Positions 7,220 to 13,656 of a DNA stretch of 15,641 nucleotides are shown piece after piece. A program made the position numbers and the translations under genes. The stretch is taken from assembly GCA_900543815.1 (NCBI GenBank), contig UQST01000055.1:1-15641 (forward strand), in the 5' to 3' direction. The notes beneath the pieces were generated by a model that searched no databases, was not told the origin of the DNA, and was given only the letters and a program-made list of their open reading frames with translations. The stretch comes from an uncultured Prevotellaceae bacterium (GTDB lineage Bacteria; Bacteroidota; Bacteroidia; Bacteroidales; Bacteroidaceae). Each line of letters opens with the position of its first letter. The stretch's first letter is position 1.

Positions 7220-8017
7220 TCAGACAGACACAGCACCCTTGATGGCCGGCCAAGGGTCGTAACCCTCGAGCTGGAAATCCTCATATCGGAAGGAGAAGAT
7301 ATCCTTCACGTCGGGATTGATAATCATGCGCGGCAGGGGATGAGGCTCACGGGTGAGCTGCAAGTGCACCTGGTCGAGGTGGTTGAGATAGATGTGGGTA
7401 TCTCCCGTGGTGTGTATGAAATCGCCCGGACGAAGCCCACACACCTGTGCCATCATCATGCACAGGAGTGCATAAGAGGCGATGTTGAAGGGAACACCCA
7501 GGAACACATCGGCCGAACGCTGATAGAGCTGGAGCGAAAGGCGGCCGTCGGCCACGTAGAACTGCATAAAGGCATGGCAAGGAGGAAGGTTCATCTGCGG
7601 AAGATCGGCCACATTCCATGCCGACACGATGATGCGTCGGCTGTCGGGATTGTTCTTGATATCATCCACAGCCTGCTTTATCTGGTCAATATGTCCACCG
7701 TTATAGTCGGGCCAAGAGCGCCACTGATAACCGTAGATATGTCCCAAATCGCCTGTCTCCGGGTCGGCCCATTCGTTCCAGATACGCACTCCGTTCTCCT
7801 GAAGGTACTTCACATTGGTGTCTCCCTGCAAGAACCAGAGCAGTTCGTGTATGATAGACTTCAGATGCACCTTCTTGGTGGTGAGCAAGGGGAACCCTTT
7901 CTCCAGGTCATAACGGCACTGATGGCCAAAGATACTGATGGTGCCCGTGCCCGTACGGTCATGCTTCTGCACGCCCTCATCGAGTATCTTCTGCACCAGA
8001 TCAAGATATTGTTTCAT
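7220..8017 (-). CDS. thyA: Thymidylate synthase
   Basis: This 265-residue enzyme methylates dUMP to dTMP using methylenetetrahydrofolate, giving dihydrofolate, which FolA (upstream in the same orientation) recycles. It closely follows the E. coli ThyA pattern: MKQYLDLVQKILDEG start, RTGTGT with Arg21, SIIHELLWFLQGDTN at 54-68, PPCHAFMQFYV with catalytic Cys147, QLYQRSADVFLGVPFNIASY at 163-182, GDTHIYLNHLDQ with His208/Tyr210, and EGYDPWPAIK near the end. The length matches the family (264 in E. coli). The frame extends upstream to a TTG at 8062, but those 15 residues do not look like family sequence, so the ATG at 8017 is chosen. No TAnnTTTG box is evident immediately upstream. Confidence 0.97.
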   Translation of the reverse strand: MKQYLDLVQKILDEGVQKHDRTGTGTISIFGHQCRYDLEKGFPLLTTKKVHLKSIIHELLWFLQGDTNVKYLQENGVRIWNEWADPETGDLGHIYGYQWRSWPDYNGGHIDQIKQAVDDIKNNPDSRRIIVSAWNVADLPQMNLPPCHAFMQFYVADGRLSLQLYQRSADVFLGVPFNIASYALLCMMMAQVCGLRPGDFIHTTGDTHIYLNHLDQVHLQLTREPHPLPRMIINPDVKDIFSFRYEDFQLEGYDPWPAIKGAVSV

Positions 8018-8570
8018 ATTATTCGGCTTTGCCTGAAGGGGTGATGGGCAGTCGGCAGGCAACGGGAAACATGTTCCAGTCGCTCATCAAGCCTCTTACC
8101 CCAGCACCTTCATCAGGCTCCTTTCATTATCTGTTCGTTTTATACCTTATATATATACACATTCCGACACCCGCTGCCGATGCCGTGCTGGATGACGGTC
8201 TGCAAAGAGGAAGGGACTGTGATGCTTGACGGTCGTCTCTCGTTCTCATCCTGGACATTGGTGGGCGGCAAAATGGGAATTGCAAGTCAAGTTCTTGGTT
8301 TCTCCCACCTCACGTTCCGCTCATTGTCGGACTGCCAAGTAAAATGCGCTGAACAACTTCACACTTACACCCATCTGATATTCTTGCCGCTGGCTATCAG
8401 CGAGACGGGAAAGAAGAAAAAGCTGCATGCGCCCCTCTTTGTCATGTGCCAAAAGTGAACATCCAACAAGACAGAACACATGGGTTTGCCTCACTCTTTT
8501 TTCCTCTTACCTTACATCCAGCTGCCGTCCAGCGAACTGAAAACGCGAGCTGGCACCTCACTTCCGTCAG
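8018..8570. other. Spacer between the folA-derived repeats and thyA, no gene seen
   Basis: The short plus-strand frames here show no domain or good start. Visible items are a TATATATA tract (8148-8158), a palindrome CGTCAG-C-CTGACG (8565-8577) followed by TTT, and a CCAGC/GCTGG inverted repeat (~8530-8553). Parts of 8515-8560 weakly resemble the 67-bp repeat and may be a very old unit. Confidence 0.5.
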
Positions 8571-9010
8571 CCTGACGTTTTACCCGATGGTGGACAGCGC
8601 AGCAGAGGTTTCAGCATATCCTCCCGCCTATCCCTCACTATCGTTCCACCCGCCGGAAGTCAACGAAGCGGAAGAGGACAAAACAAGCTCTCGTCTATCC
8701 CCCACCATCGTTCCACCCGCTAGTAGTCAACGAAGCGGAAGAGGACAAAACAAGCTCTCATCTATTCCCCACTATCGTTCTACCCGCTGGTAGTCAACGA
8801 AGCGGAAGGGAACAAAACAAGCTCTCGCCAACCTGCCACTATCGTTCTACCCGCCGGTAGTCAACGAAGCGGAAGAGAGCAAAACAAGCTCTCGTCTATC
8901 CCCCACTATCGTTCTACCCGCTGGTAGTCAACGAAGCGGAAGGGGACGAAACAAGCTTTCGCCTACCCCCACTATCGTTCCACCCGCTGATAGTCAACAA
9001 AGCGGAAGGG
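8571..9010 (-). repeat. 67-bp tandem array overlapping and derived from the folA 3' end
   Basis: Five clear units begin at 8637, 8704, 8771, 8838 and 8905 (steps of 67, last step 66 to 8971). A sixth copy is the end of folA itself (8971 to ~9010), and a degenerate unit occupies 8571-8636. On the minus strand each unit carries TTCCGC-TTCGTTGAC-TA, then AGCGGGTRGAACGATAG, that is, codons for FRFVDYQRVER plus stop, followed by a spacer with GAGAGCTTGTTTTG. Units 3 (8771) and 5 (8905) encode the FolA tail exactly, with TTT/TTC, TAT/TAC and GTG/GTA synonymous differences. Unit 4 has Gln to Arg; unit 1 has Tyr to Phe and Gln to Arg; unit 2 has an internal TAG. Each unit can form CCGCT/(A or G)GCGG. 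Whole units repeat, so this is a tandem array and not a CRISPR. Confidence 0.9.
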
Positions 9011-9463
9011 GTGAGCATGCTTCTCATCCACCTCATGAGGTTCATCGCTTATCACCTCCCAGTCCTGTTTGTCCAACTCGGGGAAGTAGGCATCGGCCTG
9101 CTTGGGCTCATCATCCACAAGCGTGAGATAGAGTCTGCCGGCCTTGCCGAGCGTCTGGCGATAGAGGGTTTCACCACCTATGACAAACACCTCCTCGTCC
9201 TGAGCACAGGAAGCAAGTGCTTCATCAAGCGAAGGGAAAACCTCTGCGCCAGGGAAAGAGACCGACTGGCGGGAGAGCACCACGTTTCTACGATTGGGGA
9301 GAGCGCCCTTGGGGAAAGACTCAAAAGTCTTGCGTCCCATCACAATGGTGTGACCAGTGGTGAGGGCCTTAAAGCGCTTCAAGTCATTGGGAAGCCAATA
9401 GAGCAACTTGTTGTCATTGCCTATGGCTCCATTCCGGGCTACAGCTGCAATCAGACTTATCAT
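8972..9463 (-). CDS. folA: Dihydrofolate reductase
   Basis: This 163-residue enzyme reduces dihydrofolate to tetrahydrofolate with NADPH and is the target of trimethoprim. Motifs: ISLIAAVARNGAIGNDNKL at 2-20, LYWLPNDLKRFK with the active-site acidic residue Asp27, TIVMGRKTFESFP at 39-51, LPNRRNVVLSR, and VIGGETLYRQTL for NADPH binding. The length is typical of bacterial DHFR. The frame reaches a TTG at 9469, but this overlaps the lrp stop codon; the ATG at 9463, two bases after that TGA (TGAGCATG), is the better start and implies coupling to lrp. The last codons (FRFVDYQRVER, stop) are the first copy of the 67-bp repeat array that continues downstream, an unusual gene end. Confidence 0.95.
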   Translation of the reverse strand: MISLIAAVARNGAIGNDNKLLYWLPNDLKRFKALTTGHTIVMGRKTFESFPKGALPNRRNVVLSRQSVSFPGAEVFPSLDEALASCAQDEEVFVIGGETLYRQTLGKAGRLYLTLVDDEPKQADAYFPELDKQDWEVISDEPHEVDEKHAHPFRFVDYQRVER

Positions 9464-9465
9464 GC

Positions 9466-9945
9466 TCAAGCGTTCTCGTTGAGTTCGTCAACCGAGGGAA
9501 CCGGCAACTTTCTGCAGATGGCCTCATTGAATGAGATGATAGTCTCTGTTCTCTGCAGGCCCAAAGGCTGCAACTTGTCATGTATGACGCTGAGCATGTG
9601 GTGGTTGTTACGGGCATATATCTTGATGAAGATATCATAGACGCCTGTGGTGTAATGGCACTCTACCACCTCGGGGATATCACGAAGGGCAGCCACCACA
9701 CGGTCGAAGTCAGAAGGGTCCTTAAGGTAAAGACCAACAAACGCGCAAGTGTCGTAACCCAGCGACACTGGGTCAAAGATGAACTGCGAGCCCTTGATAA
9801 CGCCCTGCTGCATAAGTTTCTGGATTCGCTGATGTATGGCAGCTCCAGACACATGACAAGCACGGGCCACCTCCAAGAAAGGTATGCGGGCATTATCAGA
9901 TATCATGGACAGTATCTGCCTGTCGAGTGCATCAAGTTTACTCAT
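9466..9945 (-). CDS. Lrp/AsnC family transcriptional regulator
   Basis: This 159-residue protein has an N-terminal AsnC-type winged helix-turn-helix (LDALDRQILSMISDNARIPF at 4-23, then HVSGAAIHQRIQKLMQQGVI at 31-50). A C-terminal RAM effector/oligomerisation domain follows at ~66-140 (CAFVGLYLKDPSDFDRVVAA, VVECHYTTGVYDIFIKIYA, TETIISFNEAI). Family members sense amino acids and form octamers that bind DNA. The ligand and targets are not apparent from sequence. It is the first gene of the lrp-folA unit: its TGA (9468-9466) is two bases before the folA ATG. A TAATTTTG box at 10052-10059 is a plausible promoter, about 106 nt upstream. Start ATG at 9945. Confidence 0.92.
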   Translation of the reverse strand: MSKLDALDRQILSMISDNARIPFLEVARACHVSGAAIHQRIQKLMQQGVIKGSQFIFDPVSLGYDTCAFVGLYLKDPSDFDRVVAALRDIPEVVECHYTTGVYDIFIKIYARNNHHMLSVIHDKLQPLGLQRTETIISFNEAICRKLPVPSVDELNENA

Positions 9946-10051
9946 ATCAAACTATTCGTTCGTGAAACATTATAATTCTGGTATGCAACCTGCACATGCA
10001 GCCAGGCAAGCCCACCAGGCCGCCCAAACATCTCAACTGCAAGTTGACACA

Positions 10052-10059
10052 CAAAATTA
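10052..10059 (-). promoter_or_regulatory. TAATTTTG promoter-like box for lrp-folA
   Basis: The minus strand reads TAATTTTG, matching TAnnTTTG, immediately after the T-run of the exbD terminator. It lies 106 nt upstream of the lrp ATG. The -33 region would fall inside the terminator hairpin. Confidence 0.45.
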
Positions 10060-10060
10060 C

Positions 10061-10101
10061 AAAAAAAAGGTGACTTGTAAGTAACAAGCCACCTCTTTTT
10101 T
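10061..10101 (-). terminator. Bidirectional-looking intrinsic terminator at the end of the exb operon
   Basis: On the minus strand GGTGGCTTGT (10093-10084) pairs with ACAAGTCACC (10078-10069), one mismatch, 5-nt loop, followed by eight T (10068-10061). It sits 28 nt after the last exbD stop, so it should end the exb operon. On the plus strand the stem is followed by TC and six T (10096-10101), so it could also act in that direction. Confidence 0.85.
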
Positions 10102-10120
10102 ACTAATATGTACCTTTGAG

Positions 10121-10576
10121 TTAATTTCTGCGAGTTGCAGAGTAGTTCAATCTCAGTGCCCAAGACTTTCTCAGCACCTCCTTGATATCAGTGATGATAC
10201 CCATCTGAGTATGCTGGTCGGCCTTGATAGAGATGATCTGCTCAGCCTGATTGGACATGCCCTGTCGCTCTTGTGCAACGAAGTCCATCACCTCACGAGG
10301 CTCAATGATGCGGTCATTCACCTGAATACGAGTTCCGCTACCCATCTTGGGGCGAAGCTGGTCGGTGGGAGGACCAACATAGATGTATGAAACAGCAGAC
10401 TTCTTGGTCAGCTTCTCCAACTCAGTACCCTGAGGAGTGGTGAACTTCACCTGAAGTGTAACCTCACGCATTGACACCACGCACATGAAGAAGAACAAGA
10501 TAGTAAAAATCAAGTCGGGCAGAGATGAGGTGTTCATCTCTGGCATCTCGCGATCACTCTTCTTAAATCCTGCCAT
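10121..10576 (-). CDS. exbD: ExbD/TolR family biopolymer transport protein (second exbD)
   Basis: This 151-residue protein has one membrane span and a periplasmic domain. The N-terminus has the family pattern REMPEMNTSSLPDLIFTILFF: a short cytoplasmic segment, then a helix at ~19-36 carrying Asp21, the equivalent of the proton-pathway aspartate of ExbD. The remainder (VKFTTPQGTELEKLTK, YIYVGPP, NDRIIEPREVMDFV, ISIKADQHTQMGIITDIKEVLR) fits the ExbD/TolR periplasmic fold. With ExbB it would convert proton-motive force into work on TonB-dependent transport. The ATG shares one base with the stop of the preceding exbD (TAATG at 10576), which implies translational coupling. It is the last gene before a strong terminator. 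Confidence 0.9.
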   Translation of the reverse strand: MAGFKKSDREMPEMNTSSLPDLIFTILFFFMCVVSMREVTLQVKFTTPQGTELEKLTKKSAVSYIYVGPPTDQLRPKMGSGTRIQVNDRIIEPREVMDFVAQERQGMSNQAEQIISIKADQHTQMGIITDIKEVLRKSWALRLNYSATRRN

Positions 10577-11178
10577 TACTTCTGTCCTCCATACTTTTTG
10601 GGTTCAGCCTCAGAGATGTTCTGGGGATAGTAGGCACGTACCGCAACCTTCTCCTCGTCGCCGAGAGCATCGTAGGGGCGTCCGAACTTCTGTTTTGACA
10701 ACTCGTTGCGCAACTCGTTGTAGGCAGCCACCAGTTCATTCTGAACCTCGAAATACACAGCATAAGGAGTACCACGGTCTGTCTGCACAGATATCACGTG
10801 CTTGTCTGTAACGAAGCACTGACCAAGAATGTCGATGTTCTTCACATGCTTCTCGGGGTACTTGCTCAGGTTCTTCTCGTTCTTGACGAACTCCTTAACC
10901 CTGTTCCTCAAATTCTTCAAATCCTCGTAACCACTTTCCATCTCGTCCTTCACCCAAAGCTGACCTGCGGAGTTCATTCGCACGTACAGGATGTTGCGGG
11001 ACTTAATGTCCATCGTAGCATCTTCCTGATTCTCCTCTGGTGGACGTGGCAGTCGGCGTGCCAGACCCATATCGGTGTCCATAGAAGTGGTAATCAAGAA
11101 GAAGATGAGCAAGATGAAAGATATGTCCGCAGTCGAACTTTGGTTCAACCCAGGAACTTTCTTCTTCTTCTTTCCCAT
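10576..11178 (-). CDS. exbD: ExbD/TolR family biopolymer transport protein (first exbD)
   Basis: This 200-residue protein starts with a lysine-rich cytoplasmic tail (MGKKKKKVPGLNQSSTADI) and a single membrane helix at ~17-33 containing Asp18, the expected proton-pathway residue. It then has a longer periplasmic part than the second copy: a proline/glutamate linker RRLPRPPEENQED, a basic coiled-coil-like stretch (LKNLRNRVKEFVKNEKN), VISVQTDRGTPYAVYFEVQNELVAAYNELR, and a charged tail ending KKYGGQK. The extra charged insertion makes it unlike the 151-residue paralogue, suggesting a heteromeric ExbD pair. It starts nine bases after the stop of the 4-TM protein and overlaps the next exbD by one base. 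Confidence 0.88.
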   Translation of the reverse strand: MGKKKKKVPGLNQSSTADISFILLIFFLITTSMDTDMGLARRLPRPPEENQEDATMDIKSRNILYVRMNSAGQLWVKDEMESGYEDLKNLRNRVKEFVKNEKNLSKYPEKHVKNIDILGQCFVTDKHVISVQTDRGTPYAVYFEVQNELVAAYNELRNELSKQKFGRPYDALGDEEKVAVRAYYPQNISEAEPKKYGGQK

Positions 11179-11187
11179 GATTTGACT

Positions 11188-11688
11188 TTATTTAATAGAC
11201 TTTGTTTGCTTATTGCCCATTGTAGTCATGATGCCGGTCATGCTGACAACCACAGCCACAGCTGCAGCCAGGAACAGGATGGCGCTGGATATGCAGAACA
11301 TATCCACAACAGTCACCCAAGGACCAGAAGTCACAGTACCGTCCTGAGCAGTGAAGGCCTCTTCGCCCCAACCACACAAAACACCTACAACAAGTGAGAT
11401 AACCAGCAGAGCGATAGTGCCTGCCATAATCTTGCCACCAGGAACGCCGGAGGTAGATGTTGTACTGCCACCCTTGTTACCCAGTCCTTTGAAGATGCTC
11501 CACACTGTGAGTCCCATCATCACAACAAACATTGCGTACATGAGAATCATCAGCAGGTCGAGCAGCTTCGGCTCATTGTAATCACCCACGGGGTTGCTGT
11601 AGCCGATGCCGAAGAAGGCAACGAAGCATACAACAATGATGCCCACGCAGATGTACAAAGCCATCTTGGATATTTTCTCAATCTTCAT
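11188..11688 (-). CDS. Hypothetical four-helix membrane protein of the exb operon
   Basis: This 166-residue protein is strongly hydrophobic, with about four predicted helices: ~8-29 (ALYICVGIIVVCFVAFFGIGY), ~44-65 (LMILMYAMFVVMMGLTVWSIF), ~86-106 (KIMAGTIALLVISLVVGVLCG), and ~128-152 (MFCISSAILFLAAAVAVVVSM). A Gly/Ser/Thr-rich loop (KGGSTTSTSG) lies between helices 2 and 3. I do not recognise a named family. Its place between exbB and exbD suggests an accessory subunit of the Exb energiser. The ATG at 11688 follows a clear AAAGGAGA ribosome-binding site at good spacing, and the gene starts 33 bases after the exbB stop. Confidence 0.8.
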   Translation of the reverse strand: MKIEKISKMALYICVGIIVVCFVAFFGIGYSNPVGDYNEPKLLDLLMILMYAMFVVMMGLTVWSIFKGLGNKGGSTTSTSGVPGGKIMAGTIALLVISLVVGVLCGWGEEAFTAQDGTVTSGPWVTVVDMFCISSAILFLAAAVAVVVSMTGIMTTMGNKQTKSIK

Positions 11689-11721
11689 AAAAGAATCTCC
11701 TTTGCTCTAATAAAGGGTTTA

Positions 11722-12573
11722 TTACTTCACGCACTTGTCTGACTTAACGCACATAGTCAGAATTTCCTGAGAAGACTCCTCCATGTTCACAGTCAGAGAC
11801 TCGATCTTAGAAAGGATGTAGTTATAGAACAACTGCAGAATCAGGGCCACGATGATACCGAAGATAGTGGTAATCAGGGCCACCTTCATACCGCCAGCCA
11901 CAACGGTGGGGCTGATATCACCAGCGCGCTGGATGTCATCGAAGGCCATCACCATACCGATCACAGTACCAAGGAATCCCAGAGAGGGAGCCATAGCGAT
12001 GAACAGGGTAATCCAAGAGCAGTTCTCCTCGAGGTAAGAACCCTGCACCTCAGCCTCTGTGTTGATAGAGCGCTCGATGGTGCCGATATCGTTGCGGTCA
12101 GAGCTGTTCAGACACTCCATAGCTGTCATAGCCAGCTGAGCCACAGGTCCGCGTGTGTTCTTGCACATAGCAATAGCCTCGTTGATCTTACCTGCAGCAA
12201 CCAGAGCAGCCAGGTCAGCCACGAACTTGCGAGTGTTGATCTGAGCCAGGCTCAGGTATATAACGCGCTCGATGCAGAATGCCAGACCCAGCACCAGAGC
12301 GATGGCTACCAATGACATGAAGCCTGCGTCACCCTCGATGAACTTAACCTTGAGCACCTTGAAGATACCCTCATTCTCCTCCTCAACAACAGGAGCAGCA
12401 GCTACGTCAGCCTCAGCGGCAGTGTCAACAGCTGCAGTGTCAACGGCAGCGGTATCAACTGCTGCGGTGTCGGTCTGCTCTGTTGCAGCAGATTCCTCCT
12501 GTGCCATCACAGATGTTGTTGCTCCGAAAGAGCAAACAGCAACCATTGCAATAATTGCAAATAACTTTTTCAT
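11722..12573 (-). CDS. exbB: MotA/TolQ/ExbB family proton channel protein
   Basis: This 283-residue protein would be the inner-membrane ExbB subunit that forms the proton channel with ExbD. The N-terminus is unusual: a signal-like segment (KLFAIIAMVAVCSFGATTSVMAQ), then an acidic/alanine low-complexity linker with (A)AVDT repeats at ~36-53 and PVVEEENEG at 61-69. Helices follow at ~84-106, ~186-209 and ~231-254. The family core is MAPSLGFLGTVIGMVMAFDDIQ (194-215) and GMKVALITTIFGIIVALI (228-245), with the conserved Pro and Thr positions present. It is the first gene of the operon exbB, 4-TM protein, exbD, exbD. The promoter is unclear: no TAnnTTTG box lies between it and the tRNA-Ser 69 bp upstream, so read-through from the tRNA is possible. 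Confidence 0.92.
   Translation of the reverse strand: MKKLFAIIAMVAVCSFGATTSVMAQEESAATEQTDTAAVDTAAVDTAAVDTAAEADVAAAPVVEEENEGIFKVLKVKFIEGDAGFMSLVAIALVLGLAFCIERVIYLSLAQINTRKFVADLAALVAAGKINEAIAMCKNTRGPVAQLAMTAMECLNSSDRNDIGTIERSINTEAEVQGSYLEENCSWITLFIAMAPSLGFLGTVIGMVMAFDDIQRAGDISPTVVAGGMKVALITTIFGIIVALILQLFYNYILSKIESLTVNMEESSQEILTMCVKSDKCVK
12419..12478 (-). repeat. 15-bp tandem repeat inside exbB
   Basis: Four 15-bp units (12419-12433, 12434-12448, 12449-12463, 12464-12478, the last diverged) encode the Ala-Val-Asp-Thr-Ala repeats in the linker after the signal segment. Being a multiple of three, unit gain or loss would keep the frame and change only linker length. Confidence 0.8.
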
Positions 12574-12642
12574 TGTGTGTAGTTTTTGATGATTAAATTA
12601 TCTTATTTTGTTTCTTTCTACTACTTTATACATCAACTATTG

Positions 12643-12730
12643 CGGAGAGACGGGGATTCGAACCCCGGAAACGCTTTTGACGTTTACACGCTTTCCAGGC
12701 GTGCCTCTTCAGCCACTCGAGCATCTCTCC
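12643..12730 (-). tRNA. tRNA-Ser (anticodon GGA)
   Basis: An 88-nt class II tRNA. The 7-bp acceptor stem GGAGAGA (12730-12724) pairs with TCTCTCC (12650-12644), followed by discriminator G (12643). The anticodon stem CACGC/GCGTG encloses CTGGAAA, with GGA at 12696-12694. A long variable arm AAACG/CGTTT is typical of tRNA-Ser, and the T-arm reads CGGGGTTCGAATCCCCG. The 3' CCA is not encoded (GCAA follows). It decodes UCC/UCU serine codons. It lies between tatD and exbB on the same strand, with no clear hairpin terminator before exbB. Confidence 0.97.
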
Positions 12731-12782
12731 TTTTTTAACTCAAAAAAACGCGCTGCGAACCATGCACAACGCTTTTCGGTTA

Positions 12783-12790
12783 CAAAAATA
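12783..12790 (-). promoter_or_regulatory. TATTTTTG promoter-like box upstream of tRNA-Ser
   Basis: The minus strand reads TATTTTTG (TAnnTTTG), 52 nt upstream of the tRNA 5' end. A TGTG lies 20 nt further upstream, roughly where a TTTG -33 element would be. Confidence 0.45.
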
Positions 12791-12867
12791 TCTTTTTTTT
12801 ATTAGAGTAGCACACTATTTGGGCAAAAACTTTTCGTTGCAGTGCCCTTTTTGGCTTTTTCGTCTCC

Positions 12868-13650
12868 TTATTGCCACTTTATTCGGTTAAATACGCACTT
12901 CACGTTCTCGTCTGTGCATCTTTCCACCTCCTCGGGCGACACATTATATATATATGCCAACTTCTGCTGCACTTCGGTCACAAAAGCGCTCTCGTTCCGT
13001 TTGCCGCGATGTGGTACGGGTGCCAGATATGGTGAATCGGTCTCCATCACAATGCGCGAGAGAGGTACATGAGCCAGCACCTCGGGCAGAGTGCTCTTCT
13101 TGAAGGTGAGAATGCCGCCTATACCCAGGCAGAAACCGTCGAACGCGAGCAACTGGCGGGCTTCTTCGAGCGTACCGCCAAAGCAGTGGAAGATACCCCG
13201 CAAGCCACTTGAAGCGTAGTCGCTCATCACCTCAACCAGCTCCTTATGAGCATTACGGGTGTGAATCACGAGGGGCAACCGCCTCTGCACAGCCCATTCC
13301 ACCTGGGTACGAAAGGCTTCTGTCTGTTCCCGTCTGTAGGTTTCGTCCCAATAGAAGTCCAGTCCCACCTCGCCCACAGCCACATAGGGATGATGCTCGT
13401 CGGCAAGCAGGGAGTCCATGTAAGACAGCGTCTCACGATAGCCGGCATTCACATCCTCGGGATGGAGACCCATCATGGGGAAAAGTCTGCCTGGATATTC
13501 CTGGCAAAGGGAGAGCATCGGCGCAATGGACTCCTTATTTATATTAGGCAGAAGGATATGGCTGACGCCTGCCGCAAAGGCACGTTCCACCACTTGGGAG
13601 CGGTCTTCGTCGAACTCCTCTCCGTAGATATGACTGTGTGTATCTATCAC
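12868..13650 (-). CDS. tatD: TatD family metal-dependent hydrolase (putative DNase)
   Basis: This 260-residue TIM-barrel protein carries all family metal-site motifs: DTHSH at 3-7 (His5, His7), GLHPE at 61-65, GEVGLDFYWD with Glu94, VIHTRNAH with His130, GIFHCFGG with His155, and METDSPYLAP with Asp205. TatD proteins have been reported as 3'-5' exonucleases/DNases and take part in DNA quality control; the substrate here is inferred only from the family. The start is a GTG at 13650 preceded by TAAGGAGAA, and MIDTHSHI is the usual family beginning, so GTG is preferred. It begins six bases after the polyprenyl synthase stop, so the two form one transcription unit. Confidence 0.93.
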   Translation of the reverse strand: MIDTHSHIYGEEFDEDRSQVVERAFAAGVSHILLPNINKESIAPMLSLCQEYPGRLFPMMGLHPEDVNAGYRETLSYMDSLLADEHHPYVAVGEVGLDFYWDETYRREQTEAFRTQVEWAVQRRLPLVIHTRNAHKELVEVMSDYASSGLRGIFHCFGGTLEEARQLLAFDGFCLGIGGILTFKKSTLPEVLAHVPLSRIVMETDSPYLAPVPHRGKRNESAFVTEVQQKLAYIYNVSPEEVERCTDENVKCVFNRIKWQ

Positions 13651-13656
13651 TTCTCC

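Noticed and set aside
7169..8044. Plus-strand open frame of 291 codons
   Set aside because: Antisense to thyA, which is unambiguous.
8029..8793. Several overlapping plus-strand frames between thyA and folA
   Set aside because: They have no domain content, overlap one another, and partly translate the repeat array.
8637..8970. Possible CRISPR array
   Set aside because: The whole 67-bp unit repeats with no unique spacers, no cas genes are nearby, and the unit matches the folA 3' end.
12608..12805. Small plus-strand frame encoding ETGIRTPETLL...
   Set aside because: The peptide comes from the antisense of the tRNA-Ser gene, a common false gene call.
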